DNA of 29,290 bases from a virus, in IMG/VR virus record IMGVR_UViG_3300010045_000009, positions 1 through 29,290 of that record, one strand, 5' to 3'. Of this stretch, positions 20,849 through 27,351 are shown piece after piece. Positions within the stretch are counted from its first letter, which is position 1. Each line of letters starts with the position of its first letter. The notes beneath the pieces were generated by a model. That model saw nothing but the letters and a program-made list of their open reading frames with translations, made no database searches and had not been told where the DNA came from. Made by a program: the position numbers and the translations under genes.

Positions 20849-21259
20849 TCACAGGTTCTCAGCGGCCAAATCGAACTGGACGCCGGTTGCGAAGGCCACG
20901 CCGGTCGCGACCCAGATTTCCTCATTCGCCGCGAGCCGCAGCGGCGCGGTTTCCGTGAAGTTGAAATCACTGTCACCGGGCGCCGTGGTCGCGGCCATGG
21001 TGTACGCGCCCATGACGATCAGCTTGATGAGGCTGAGCGTGACGCCCGCGTCCTTCGACCGATAGGCCTGAAGCTGCACCGCCGTGACCGTCATCCGAGG
21101 CAGGGCCTTCAGCGAGAACACCAGGGCGCCGTTCGGCCCGGCGGCGAAGCAGCGCACGGCGTTGACCGCATCGTTGTAGGTGATCTTCGCCGCGACGCAG
21201 ACGGCCTGCCCGCTGGCGAGCCCCTGAGGGGTGACGACCTTGTTCTGAGACACCGCCAT
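20849..21259 (-). CDS. Hypothetical virion-operon protein (136 aa)
   Basis: A beta-rich protein with small and Val/Ala residues (AVSQNKVVTPQGLASGQAVC, TVTAVQLQAYRSKDAGVTLS, MAATTAPGDSDFNFTETAPL, WVATGVAFATGVQFDLAAEN). Such all-beta, low-charge proteins next to fibre genes are usually baseplate or surface decoration. It ends 4 bases before the SPRY-like start. No family recognised. Confidence 0.7.
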   Translation of the reverse strand: MAVSQNKVVTPQGLASGQAVCVAAKITYNDAVNAVRCFAAGPNGALVFSLKALPRMTVTAVQLQAYRSKDAGVTLSLIKLIVMGAYTMAATTAPGDSDFNFTETAPLRLAANEEIWVATGVAFATGVQFDLAAENL

Positions 21260-21268
21260 GGTCGCCTC

Positions 21269-21862
21269 CTACAGCGTGAGGGCAAAGGCGACAGCGAGGT
21301 CTTCGGTGAACACCGAAAGGCCTTGGACGTCGCCGATCTGGATGAAGTCGGGGAGCCACACCGGCCCCGGGTTTCGGACGATCATGACCTTGCCGAGATT
21401 GCCGATGGGGCTCGGCAGATCGGAGCCGCCCGTGACCTGCGTGGCGATGAAGGCGGCGAGGGTCAGGCCCCCGAGCATGATCGGGTAGACGTTGCCCGCG
21501 CCGTCCGAAAACAGGGGACCGGCGTCGCCCGGCCCATAGCTCGCGTCGAGCGGCCCGGCCTGCGTGACGATCACGTTCCCCGCCGCGCCGTTGCGGACGA
21601 AGTACCCCTTCGGGACCGGCGGGATCGAGACGACGCCGCCCGTGCCGCCGATCACGTCGAGGAACGCCATGCGGGCTTCGTCGGGGCCGCCGAGAACGGT
21701 CGTCAGGGCCTTCACGCCCGACAGGGCGAACGGCAGGCGGCCGTTCACGTTGTCGTCCACCAGTTGGAAGACGCCCGTGTTGAGGATCACGCCCCAGGTG
21801 TTGTTGTTCTCGCCCGTCGCCTGAAGGGTGTAGCGGGCGGATGCGGAGTAGGACGACGGCAT
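21269..21862 (-). CDS. Tail fibre/appendage-like structural protein (197 aa)
   Basis: Start 21862 (MPSSYSASARYTLQATGENN) overlaps the previous TAA (TAATG). The opening S-x-R-Y-T-L-Q-A-T-G-E-N-x-N-T-W-G-x-x-L-N-x-G-V-F-x-L and the following G-P-D-E-A-R-M-A-F-L-D-V-I-G match a common phage virion protein (L-x-x-T-G-x-N-x-G-T-W-G ... N-G-x-x-D-E-A-R-x-A-x-L-x-L-T-G) that lies near fibre genes. The C-terminal part (MLGGLTLAAFIATQV) is strand-rich. It is likely part of a fibre or its attachment. No host-binding domain can be identified by eye. Confidence 0.65.
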   Translation of the reverse strand: MPSSYSASARYTLQATGENNNTWGVILNTGVFQLVDDNVNGRLPFALSGVKALTTVLGGPDEARMAFLDVIGGTGGVVSIPPVPKGYFVRNGAAGNVIVTQAGPLDASYGPGDAGPLFSDGAGNVYPIMLGGLTLAAFIATQVTGGSDLPSPIGNLGKVMIVRNPGPVWLPDFIQIGDVQGLSVFTEDLAVAFALTL

Positions 21863-22125
21863 TAGACCGGCCCTCCGAACGCGATCTTCTGCCAGGACAC
21901 CCCGGTCGAGACGGCGATGCAGTTCTGGTCGGTGACGGCGACCACCGCCCAAGGCCAGTCGGCAGGCGGCGGCAGGTCAGCCTTCCGCACCTGCCAAAGC
22001 CGCAGGGGCGACGTCGGCCACTGGGCGACGAAGAACCCGACCAGCTTCAGCAGGAAGCGCCCGGCCCAGGGCGGGGCGTTGGGCTCAAGCATGCCCTGCG
22101 TCGAGGGGGTGCGCTGCGTCACCAT
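21862..22125 (-). CDS. Hypothetical virion-operon protein (87 aa)
   Basis: A small aromatic-rich protein (RFLLKLVGFFVAQWPTSPLR, DWPWAVVAVTDQNCIAVSTG). The end (CIAVSTGVSWQKIAFGGPV) resembles the closing segment of phage proteins that place a C-I/V-A-V-S-x-G-x-x-W-x-x-I unit ahead of fibre genes. Overlaps the adaptor stop by 7 bases and the fibre-like start by one. Function unknown; probably a virion surface or fibre accessory. Confidence 0.65.
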   Translation of the reverse strand: MVTQRTPSTQGMLEPNAPPWAGRFLLKLVGFFVAQWPTSPLRLWQVRKADLPPPADWPWAVVAVTDQNCIAVSTGVSWQKIAFGGPV

Positions 22126-22766
22126 GACGGCTGCATCCTCCCCGTCGCGGTGCGGCGCGTGCTTTCGGCGCGCAGGCGGGAGTAGGCGTCGCGCTCTTGG
22201 GCGATGGCGCTGACCAGCCGCGTGTCGGCGACCGTGGCCGACAGGTAGTCGCGGTAGAGCCTGATCTTGGCTTGCGCCGTGATGAGGTCTTGGCCTTGGT
22301 TCGTCCAGGCGTTGGCCGCCGTGTCGCCCACCAGCACGGGGGTCACATCGACGATCAGGTCCCAGGCCACCTGATAGATCGCGTTCGGGATCGGGAAGAG
22401 CCGGACGATGTCGTCCGCCACCAGGGCGTCGGTCGGCTGGCCGGTGGTGTTCGGTTGGCGAAGCTCTTCGAACTCGTCAATCGAGCGGATGGTGATCGGC
22501 CAGCGGGTGTTGCCGCTGTTCTGCTCAAGGTAGACCCCGTCGATCCAGCGGGCCGCGTTCGGGGCCAGCGGCCAGGGCAGGTAGTCCTGCCCGGGAACGG
22601 TGTCTTGCACGAAGCGGCGCTCATTGAACCACCAGCGCTCGGCCGCGTAGTGGTCGATGGCGCGCGGGATGATGACCGTTTCGAACTGCGCCTTCAGGTC
22701 GTCCGCGAGGTCGTCCCGGGTCGTCTCGGCGATGATGCGTTGCTTAAGGTCCCCAAGGGTGGGCAT
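22119..22766 (-). CDS. Head-to-tail adaptor protein, SU10-like
   Basis: A 215-aa protein starting MPTLGDLKQRIIAETTRDDL. Then come ADDLKAQFETVIIPRAIDHY, RWWFNERRFVQDTVPGQDYL, LPWPLAPNAARWIDGVYLEQ and GQPTDALVADDIVRLFPIPN, followed by helical segments with YRDYLSATV. This is the order of the phage adaptor family known from SU10 and P22 gp4-like proteins: a helical N-terminus, a W/Y-F beta segment with a T-V-P-G-x-x-x-Y/L-x-L-P turn, a P-x-x-I/A-R-W-I-D/D-x-V segment, then a long helix ending in a charged tail. Its position after the capsid and head-completion genes supports this. It would sit under the portal and receive the tail. Confidence 0.78.
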   Translation of the reverse strand: MPTLGDLKQRIIAETTRDDLADDLKAQFETVIIPRAIDHYAAERWWFNERRFVQDTVPGQDYLPWPLAPNAARWIDGVYLEQNSGNTRWPITIRSIDEFEELRQPNTTGQPTDALVADDIVRLFPIPNAIYQVAWDLIVDVTPVLVGDTAANAWTNQGQDLITAQAKIRLYRDYLSATVADTRLVSAIAQERDAYSRLRAESTRRTATGRMQPSW

Positions 22767-22778
22767 CGACGCGCCCCC

Positions 22779-23153
22779 TCATCCGAGGCGCGGGATGTAG
22801 AACAGGACCACGATGGCCGCGCCGCCCGCCATGGGCGCCGAGTCCAGCCGAACGAAGACGTCGCGCCCCGCGCCCACGGCTTGCAGGAAGTCCGTGACCG
22901 CGCTCTCAACCACCTTCGGGACGTTCACTGAGAGCGTCGCGATATCGACCGGACTCGGGCCACCCACCAGGGAAAGGATGAGGTCGCGCCCGCCGCCCCA
23001 CCCTTCGGTGCAGATGCAGCGGGCGCCCATGAGGACAGCCCCGAGCGGGAGGTCGCCGAGCTTCACGCCGGTTTGAATGCCGAGCGTGTTGCGGGTCACC
23101 AGACCGCTCACGTAGTGAACGACCTGAAACCCGGTATCGCGACCGCCCGCCAT
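22779..23153 (-). CDS. Head protein, twin A (124 aa)
   Basis: Starts MAGGRDTGFQVVHYVSGLVT. It has the same length as the next gene upstream and the same layout (M-A-x-G-G-R-x-T-x-x-Q-V-x-H-x-x-S ... L-P-L-G-A-V-L-M-G ... beta-rich C-terminus). Its position next to the major capsid gene suggests decoration or head completion. It has more charged residues than its twin and a C-E-G-W-G-G-G-R insert. No enzymatic motif seen. Confidence 0.65.
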   Translation of the reverse strand: MAGGRDTGFQVVHYVSGLVTRNTLGIQTGVKLGDLPLGAVLMGARCICTEGWGGGRDLILSLVGGPSPVDIATLSVNVPKVVESAVTDFLQAVGAGRDVFVRLDSAPMAGGAAIVVLFYIPRLG

Positions 23154-23157
23154 CGGG

Positions 23158-23532
23158 TCACCCCGGGCCGGGGAGGTAGTCGAGCCATGCCGTGGCGACG
23201 CCCACCGTAGGCGCCGCGCCGGTCGAGGCGACGGTCCCGTAGATCGGGGTATCGACGGCGAGCGGACCCGCCGTCGCGAACGCCACCTGATTGTCCGTGC
23301 GCGCCAGCGTCTTCAGGTCGGTCGCGGCCAGGACTTGGGCGCCGCCGGGCGTGGTCCCGATGGCCAGCGTATTCGTCGTCGAGTTGAAGGCCTGCGACAC
23401 CAGCAGGTGTACCATGCCCATGATCGCGCCCGCAGGCAGGACGCCGATGACACCCGACGCCTGTCCGAAGCCGAACTGCGCCGAGATTTCGTGGATGACC
23501 TGAAGGTGAGTCTTGCGACCGCCAGTAGCCAT
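23158..23532 (-). CDS. Head protein, twin B (124 aa)
   Basis: Starts MATGGRKTHLQVIHEISAQF. Shared positions with its downstream twin include G-G-R-x-T-x-x-Q-V-x-H-x-x-S, then G-x-L-P-A-G-A-I-M-G-M-x-x-L, N-T-L-A-I-G and a C-terminal beta stretch ending Y-L-P-G-P-G against Y-I-P-R-L-G. The start at 23532 was chosen because a longer form would enter the capsid gene. It lies 11 bases after the capsid stop and 4 before the twin start. A decoration or head-completion protein is the best guess. Confidence 0.65.
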   Translation of the reverse strand: MATGGRKTHLQVIHEISAQFGFGQASGVIGVLPAGAIMGMVHLLVSQAFNSTTNTLAIGTTPGGAQVLAATDLKTLARTDNQVAFATAGPLAVDTPIYGTVASTGAAPTVGVATAWLDYLPGPG

Positions 23533-23543
23533 GTCGCCCTCCC

Positions 23544-24599
23544 CTAATTCGTGAAGGTGGAGAGGACGATGGTCCCGAAGTCGGCGTTGTTGAAACGCGT
23601 CTTCTTCAGGCCGTGAATCGTCCCGGCTTCCACGCCAAGCTTGTTTCCGTAGTCGAAGAGTTCTTCGTTCCAGTCGAAGCTGTCGAAGGACTGCCCCTTG
23701 CCGAAGGCGATGAACCCGGCCTGCGCGCCCATGAGGACTGCGCGGCGGGCGGTGGGCACGATCAGCCCGGTCGCCGAACTGACGCCGTTGGTGACCCGGG
23801 TGGACTCGTGGAGGACGACGCCGTTGTACATGCCCAGCGCGCCGGTCATGATCGGGTTGCCCTTGGACCCGTCGCCGGTCATCGCGGCCTTCTGGATATC
23901 CAGCCATTGGCCGGTCGCCGTGTTGGTCCGAAGCTGCGTGACCTGATTGGTGTGCAGCACCAGAACGTAGCGGTCCTCGCCGTCGATCTTCACCGGCCGC
24001 AGGACCGGCGTCGCGAGCTTAGCGATGGCGACGATCTGGTCGATCCAGTCGAGCTTCATTTCGTCGCCAGCGGCCAAGGTCTGATCGTTGGCCTTGGCGT
24101 TCGGGCGGAAGACGTGCCCGGCGTCCGGCCCCAGGACGGCGTTCATGCCGGTATACCGGGGGTCGTTCTGCACGGTGTAGCCGCACATCTGGTTGAAGAA
24201 CGCCGTGTCGAAGCGCGCCGCCCACCAGTCCTTCAGGCCCATCATGGCCTCTTCGCGGATCGACCAGGGGATGCGCTGCTCGGTCATCTTCCCGGCCGAC
24301 TTCACCGCGTGGCGAAGCTGGTCGATGAAAATGTCGTCGGTGTAGGTGGTCAGGGCTTCTTCGTTCCCCTCAAGGGTCCCGTCGCCCGACACGCCATCGC
24401 CGTTCAACTGCATGCGCAGCGTGACGCGGATGCGGTCGCCCGCGTCCTTCTTGGCTTCGGTCTTCGTCTGAACGATGTCGTCGGACGAGTCGCCGAGGAA
24501 CTTCTGAATCCACGTCGCCTTCAGGGCTTCGCGGGCGAGTTGTGACGACCAGAGCTTCTTCGCTTCGGGAGCGTTCACGCCATAGGCAGTTTCGGCCAT
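23544..24599 (-). CDS. Major capsid protein, N4-gp56 family
   Basis: The 351-aa sequence begins MAETAYGVNAPEAKKLWSSQ and continues with the N4-gp56 family signature. LAREALKATWIQKFLG (20-35) is followed by D-R-I-R-V-T-L-R-M-Q-L-N-G-D-G-V-x-G-D-G-T-L-E-G-N-E-E-A-L (74-102), then Y-T-D-D-I-F-I-D-Q-L-R-H-A-V, and D-x-x-F-F-N-Q-M-C-G. Later YVLVLHTNQVTQLRT and the C-terminal G-Q-x-F-D-S-F-D-W-N-E-E-L-F-D-Y-G-N-K-L-G-V match the family's usual end. HK97-fold capsid subunit; length normal for the family. The ribosome-binding sequence is weak (GGAA) and lies within a stem (see leader). Confidence 0.9.
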   Translation of the reverse strand: MAETAYGVNAPEAKKLWSSQLAREALKATWIQKFLGDSSDDIVQTKTEAKKDAGDRIRVTLRMQLNGDGVSGDGTLEGNEEALTTYTDDIFIDQLRHAVKSAGKMTEQRIPWSIREEAMMGLKDWWAARFDTAFFNQMCGYTVQNDPRYTGMNAVLGPDAGHVFRPNAKANDQTLAAGDEMKLDWIDQIVAIAKLATPVLRPVKIDGEDRYVLVLHTNQVTQLRTNTATGQWLDIQKAAMTGDGSKGNPIMTGALGMYNGVVLHESTRVTNGVSSATGLIVPTARRAVLMGAQAGFIAFGKGQSFDSFDWNEELFDYGNKLGVEAGTIHGLKKTRFNNADFGTIVLSTFTN

Positions 24600-24600
24600 T

Positions 24601-24683
24601 GCGGTTCCACGGGTGCGGGGTTCCGCTCCGTGCCGTGGAGCCGCCGGGGGGCCGCGAGGCCCTGACCCGTACCGGGGGTCAGG
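24601..24683 (-). promoter_or_regulatory. Structured leader of the major capsid gene: two stem-loops
   Basis: The first stem-loop pairs 24601-24612 with 24633-24644 (12 positions, one C-A mismatch). Its loop contains a 4-bp inner stem. The start-proximal arm holds the capsid gene's only candidate ribosome-binding sequence (GTGGAACC) and ends one base before the ATG. The second has perfect 8-bp arms CCTGACCC (24661-24668) and GGGTCAGG (24676-24683). The gap 24600-24713 holds nothing else recognisable. Confidence 0.55.
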
Positions 24684-24713
24684 CGGGGCGCGATGGGCTC
24701 GCGCGGGCCTTGG

Positions 24714-24908
24714 TCAGCCGGTAGGAGGGCGTTGCGCGAGGTCGTCAAGGGCCTTGGCCTCAGCCCACATGCAGCCGGGCACGACCTCGGAGAGGAAGCG
24801 CCACGTCATATAAGCTCGGCAGTAGCCTATAGGCCGCCCGTCGCGCTGCTGGGTCGAGGCGACCGGCCCGAGCCGGACGCAGTCACAGCAGGGGAGCTTG
24901 TTTGTCAC
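24714..24908 (-). CDS. Hypothetical Cys-rich small protein (64 aa)
   Basis: A GTG start at 24908. Cysteines at CCDCVRLG (residues 7-10), CRAY (30) and CMWAE (46) suggest zinc binding. The order C-C-x-C ... G-Y-C-R ... F-L-S-x-x-V-P-G-C ... W resembles small phage/prophage cysteine proteins of unknown role. It overlaps the 3' end of the SLOG-like gene by 26 bases. It is the last gene of a four-gene cassette before the capsid gene. No function assigned. Confidence 0.55.
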   Translation of the reverse strand: MTNKLPCCDCVRLGPVASTQQRDGRPIGYCRAYMTWRFLSEVVPGCMWAEAKALDDLAQRPPTG

Positions 24909-25293
24909 CGCTCGCCACCGCCGCCCAGCCGGGCGGGTCGTCGGTCCCCGTGACGCAGATCACGACCAGCCGCGCCCGGCGCGCTTTCGCGACCATGTCG
25001 GCGGTCCCGTCGCCACCCGGGAAGGCGATCACGACGTCGGGCTTCTGGTCGGTCAGCATGAGGCTGTTGCGGATCGGCCCGGCCGCCTTGCCGAAGCGGT
25101 CCCAGTCGGCCGGGATCGCGATGACCGCCGCGTCGTGCCGACGCGCCCAGTCCCCCGCCAGTCGATCCGCGCCCCGCGCCGCGCCATGGATGACGACCGA
25201 ATCCTCGGGGTGCAGGATCAGCGCGTTCAGGGCCTTCTCGACCAGGGCGGCATCGTTGAAGTCGCGACCGCCGCAGATCAGGTAACGCGTCAT
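24883..25293 (-). CDS. DUF2493-type SLOG-fold nucleotide-binding protein
   Basis: A 136-aa protein matching the DUF2493/YspA group of the SLOG superfamily. It has YLICGGRDFNDAALVEKALN (4-23), VVIHGAARGADRLAGDWAR (33-51), IAIPADWDRFGKAAGPIRNS (58-77), LMLTDQKPDVVIAFPGGDGT (78-97) and ADMVAKARRARL (98-109). The G-G-R-x-F, H-G-x-A-R-G-A-D and F-P-G-G-x-G-T motifs form the Rossmann-like nucleotide or nucleoside-ligand pocket of this superfamily, known from toxin, immunity and nucleotide-signalling contexts as well as many phages. The ligand is unknown here. Its place between scaffold and capsid is unusual for a non-structural gene. Confidence 0.85.
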   Translation of the reverse strand: MTRYLICGGRDFNDAALVEKALNALILHPEDSVVIHGAARGADRLAGDWARRHDAAVIAIPADWDRFGKAAGPIRNSLMLTDQKPDVVIAFPGGDGTADMVAKARRARLVVICVTGTDDPPGWAAVASGDKQAPLL

Positions 25294-25625
25294 CGCTCGA
25301 CGTACTCCCGCCCCTCGGCGTCCACGCGGCGGCCGGTGTCAGGGTGGCGATGCCAGCCGACCGGCTCACCCGCGAACATGACCCGCTCCCACCGGTCGAG
25401 GGCGGCCAGGGCGCCTTCGCCGTCGCGGAAGCACCACCGGTCATCGAACGAATGATAGTCGCCCCAGCGGCCGGTGATGATCGCGGTCGTGAACAGCAGC
25501 GGTTGAAGGCAGGCGTAGCGGCCCTCGCCCATGTCGCGGATCGACCGATAGCCCCAGGCGTGGAGGTAGGTCGCGAAATTGCCCATCATGACGGCTTCGT
25601 CGAGGGTGCGGCGCGGCTGACTCAT
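25290..25625 (-). CDS. Hypothetical protein (111 aa)
   Basis: Starts MSQPRRTLDEAVMMGNFATY and contains LQPLLFTTAIITGRWGDYHS, FDDRWCFRDGEGALAALDRW and GWHRHPDTGRRV. I know the pattern T-L-D-x-A-V-M-x-G-N-x-A-x-Y-L ... L-Q-P-L-L-F-T-T-x-I-I-T-G-R-W-G-D ... Y/F-D-D-R-W-C ... G-W-H-R-H-P from small genes in alphaproteobacteria and their phages, always without assigned function. ATGA-type overlaps join it to both neighbours. It may be an early-made host-directed accessory protein, but nothing in sequence proves that. Confidence 0.75.
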   Translation of the reverse strand: MSQPRRTLDEAVMMGNFATYLHAWGYRSIRDMGEGRYACLQPLLFTTAIITGRWGDYHSFDDRWCFRDGEGALAALDRWERVMFAGEPVGWHRHPDTGRRVDAEGREYVER

Positions 25626-25921
25626 TTGCCGCCGTCCCACTCGCGCAGGCGGCGCAGAATCTCGGCGTGTTCGCGTTCGAAGAACCGGAGCCGCGCCTTC
25701 GCCCACTGAAGCATGACGTGCTGCACGATCAGGTTCGTCACCACGACCGGCCCCCACCAGAGGATCAGCACCACCCGCAGGCCGGGCGACAGGTCGGGAT
25801 TGACCACCACCAGGGCGAGGCTGTTCGCGACGCCCAGAGCGCAGCACCACACGGCGACCCGGCCGAAGCCGTTCGCCCAAGGCGAGACCTGTTCGTAGGT
25901 GGGAGCTTTGAGGATCGCCAT
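25622..25921 (-). CDS. Two-helix membrane protein with coiled-coil tail (99 aa)
   Basis: The start at 25921 (MAILKAPTYEQVSPWANGFG) has AAGGGG upstream; a longer in-frame form lacks a comparable signal. Residues ~21-40 (RVAVWCCALGVANSLALVVV) and ~48-70 (RVVLILWWGPVVVTNLIVQH) are hydrophobic membrane helices. The C-terminal 30 residues are charged (RFFEREHAEILRRLREWDGG) and should form a cytoplasmic coiled coil. Holin, superinfection-exclusion or membrane-anchor roles are all compatible. It is the first gene of the cassette between the two stem-loop regions. Confidence 0.7.
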   Translation of the reverse strand: MAILKAPTYEQVSPWANGFGRVAVWCCALGVANSLALVVVNPDLSPGLRVVLILWWGPVVVTNLIVQHVMLQWAKARLRFFEREHAEILRRLREWDGGK

Positions 25922-26005
25922 GGACGGCCCCTTTGAGCGGAGGGACAGCCGCCGACCGGGTCCGCGCCATGGAGGCTTAATCCGTCGCACAGAACACCGG
26001 CCAGC

Positions 26006-26052
26006 GGCCCGGCAGGGGAAAGGATGCTCAAGTCCGAAACCCTGCCAGGGCC
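26006..26052 (-). other. Long intergenic stem-loop between scaffold and accessory cassette
   Basis: GGCCCGGCAGGG (26006-26017) pairs with CCCTGCC-A-GGGCC (26040-26052): 12 base pairs with a single bulged A and a 22-base loop. It lies in a 147-base gap (25922-26068) between the scaffold stop and the membrane-protein start. No T-run follows on the minus strand. Nothing else is recognisable in the gap. It may be a processing, stability or recombination-associated structure. Confidence 0.5.
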
Positions 26053-26068
26053 GACCATAAATCGGGAC

Positions 26069-26947
26069 TCAGGTCTTTCCAAGCTCCCGCGCACGCAGCT
26101 TGGCGAACGCCTTGTCGCGGGCGTCGCCCTTCAGCTTGGCGACATCGCCCCAGGACAGGCCGTTGTCGGCTCCCTTGGAGCGCGGCGAGGCCGCCGTTCC
26201 GCTGGCCTTCTGAAGCTTTTGAAGCTTGGCGGTGGCGGCATCCTTGCCCGAGGCGAACCCGCGCTTCTTCGCGAGGTTGTAGACGACCTCGGCCGGATCG
26301 CGCCCGCCCTCAATCGCCTCCTGCGTGAAGCTGAACAGTTCGGTCGCCAGCTTCTTCATGAGCCGGTTGCCGGTGTAGCCGAGGTCTTCCAACTCGCCCG
26401 CGCGGGCGGTGCGATAGAAGGTGGCGGCCTTGAAGTAGTCGGGGTGATCCTCGGCGAAGTCGCGTTCGAAGGTCTCCATCTGGGTCCCGACCGCGCGGAT
26501 CGTCCGCACCTGCGCGTCGCGCTGGCCGTCCGCCTGCTCGTCCGCCTGCTGGCGCACCATGAAAGCCTTCAGCACCTTCTTGATCGTCGCGATATCGGTG
26601 ATCGGCTCGTCGTCTTCGTCGCGGAGCGCCGCGATAAGCTCGGTGACGTCGTCTTTCTGCTTTTCGGTGGTCTTCGCCTCGATGCGCTCGATGCGGGCGT
26701 TTAGTTCCGTGACCTGCCGTTCTGCCGCCCGCCGCCGGGACCGCTCAGAGGCGGCCAAGCCTGTTTTGTCGTGGGCGGTTTTTTCGGCGCGCTTGAGCCG
26801 TGCAGAAAGCGGCTCTTCTTCGCTGTCGGACTCGTCGTCGGCGTCCTCTTCCGGCTCCAGGCCTTCTTCAGCTTCCTCATGCTCTGCGCCTTCGTCGGTT
26901 TCGACGTCTTCGGTCTCGGGGGTTTCAGGATCGGGTCGTTCGCTCAT
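26069..26947 (-). CDS. Scaffolding protein
   Basis: A 292-aa protein with a strongly acidic first ~50 residues (EDVETDEGAEHEEAEEGLEP). A coiled-coil segment follows (~60-110: RRAAERQVTELNARIERIEA). The centre contains FAEDHPDYFKAATFYRTARA and GYTGNRLMKKLATELFSFTQ, then GRDPAEVVYNLAKKRGFASG. The basic helical tail ends KLRARELGKT. An acidic start, helical middle and basic C-terminus are the scaffold design, with the basic end touching the capsid shell. Genes with the D-Y-x-x-A ... G-R-x-P-A-E-x-V/x-Y-x-L-A layout precede N4-gp56 capsid genes in other phages. The protein is expected to leave the head before DNA packaging. Confidence 0.75.
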   Translation of the reverse strand: MSERPDPETPETEDVETDEGAEHEEAEEGLEPEEDADDESDSEEEPLSARLKRAEKTAHDKTGLAASERSRRRAAERQVTELNARIERIEAKTTEKQKDDVTELIAALRDEDDEPITDIATIKKVLKAFMVRQQADEQADGQRDAQVRTIRAVGTQMETFERDFAEDHPDYFKAATFYRTARAGELEDLGYTGNRLMKKLATELFSFTQEAIEGGRDPAEVVYNLAKKRGFASGKDAATAKLQKLQKASGTAASPRSKGADNGLSWGDVAKLKGDARDKAFAKLRARELGKT

Positions 26948-27137
26948 GGTGGGCTTCCGTCACTTCAACCGGCCCGAGCGGGTGATCGCGTCGCCATGCG
27001 GCGCGGGCCTTCTCGTACTGCCGGTTCTTGCGTTGCGCGCCTCCCACCGTGAGCGGACGCCTACAGGCTTCGCCGTTGAACACCGCCGCCCCGCAGGTGC
27101 GACAGTCGCCGGTCGCGGGGTCGGGGCTACAGCGCAT
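26925..27137 (-). CDS. Small CxxC protein (70 aa)
   Basis: Starts MRCSPDPATGDCRTCGAAVF and continues NGEACRRPLTVGGAQRKNRQ. Cys at residues 3, 12, 15 and 25 form a likely zinc site. The rest is basic (QYEKARAAWRRDHP). The start at 27137 gives a complete Cys set and overlaps the previous gene by 11 bases; a longer form would run deep into that gene. It overlaps the scaffold start by 23 bases. No clear ribosome-binding site, so translation may depend on coupling. Function unknown. Confidence 0.55.
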   Translation of the reverse strand: MRCSPDPATGDCRTCGAAVFNGEACRRPLTVGGAQRKNRQYEKARAAWRRDHPLGPVEVTEAHHERTTRS

Positions 27138-27351
27138 CGGACGGCGGCTGGGACAGGAATCCCATCTCCTGAAAGGCGCTGACCGCGCCCGCGAGGTCGC
27201 GCATCCGCACCTTGACCGTCTCGATATTGTGCTGGGCCGCGCGTTCCTCATCGGAGCCCGCCTCGGCCTTCTCAAGCTTGCGCTCGTACATGCGAAGCTG
27301 TGAGCCGTAGGCGGCGTGCGCCCTTTGCAGGATGAACAGGGCCTCAGACAT
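27127..27351 (-). CDS. Small helical head-operon protein (74 aa)
   Basis: Starts MSEALFILQRAHAAYGSQLR and continues MYERKLEKAEAGSDEERAAQ, then HNIETVKVRMRDLAGAVSAF. The composition is that of a helical hairpin or coiled coil. Start 27351 overlaps the portal stop by 8 bases. Small helical genes right after the portal gene are common in these phages and may aid head assembly. No family recognised. Confidence 0.7.
   Translation of the reverse strand: MSEALFILQRAHAAYGSQLRMYERKLEKAEAGSDEERAAQHNIETVKVRMRDLAGAVSAFQEMGFLSQPPSDAL

Noticed and set aside
24661-24683. An intrinsic terminator before the capsid gene
   Set aside because: The stem is good but no T-run follows on the transcribed strand, so it is reported as part of a structured leader only.
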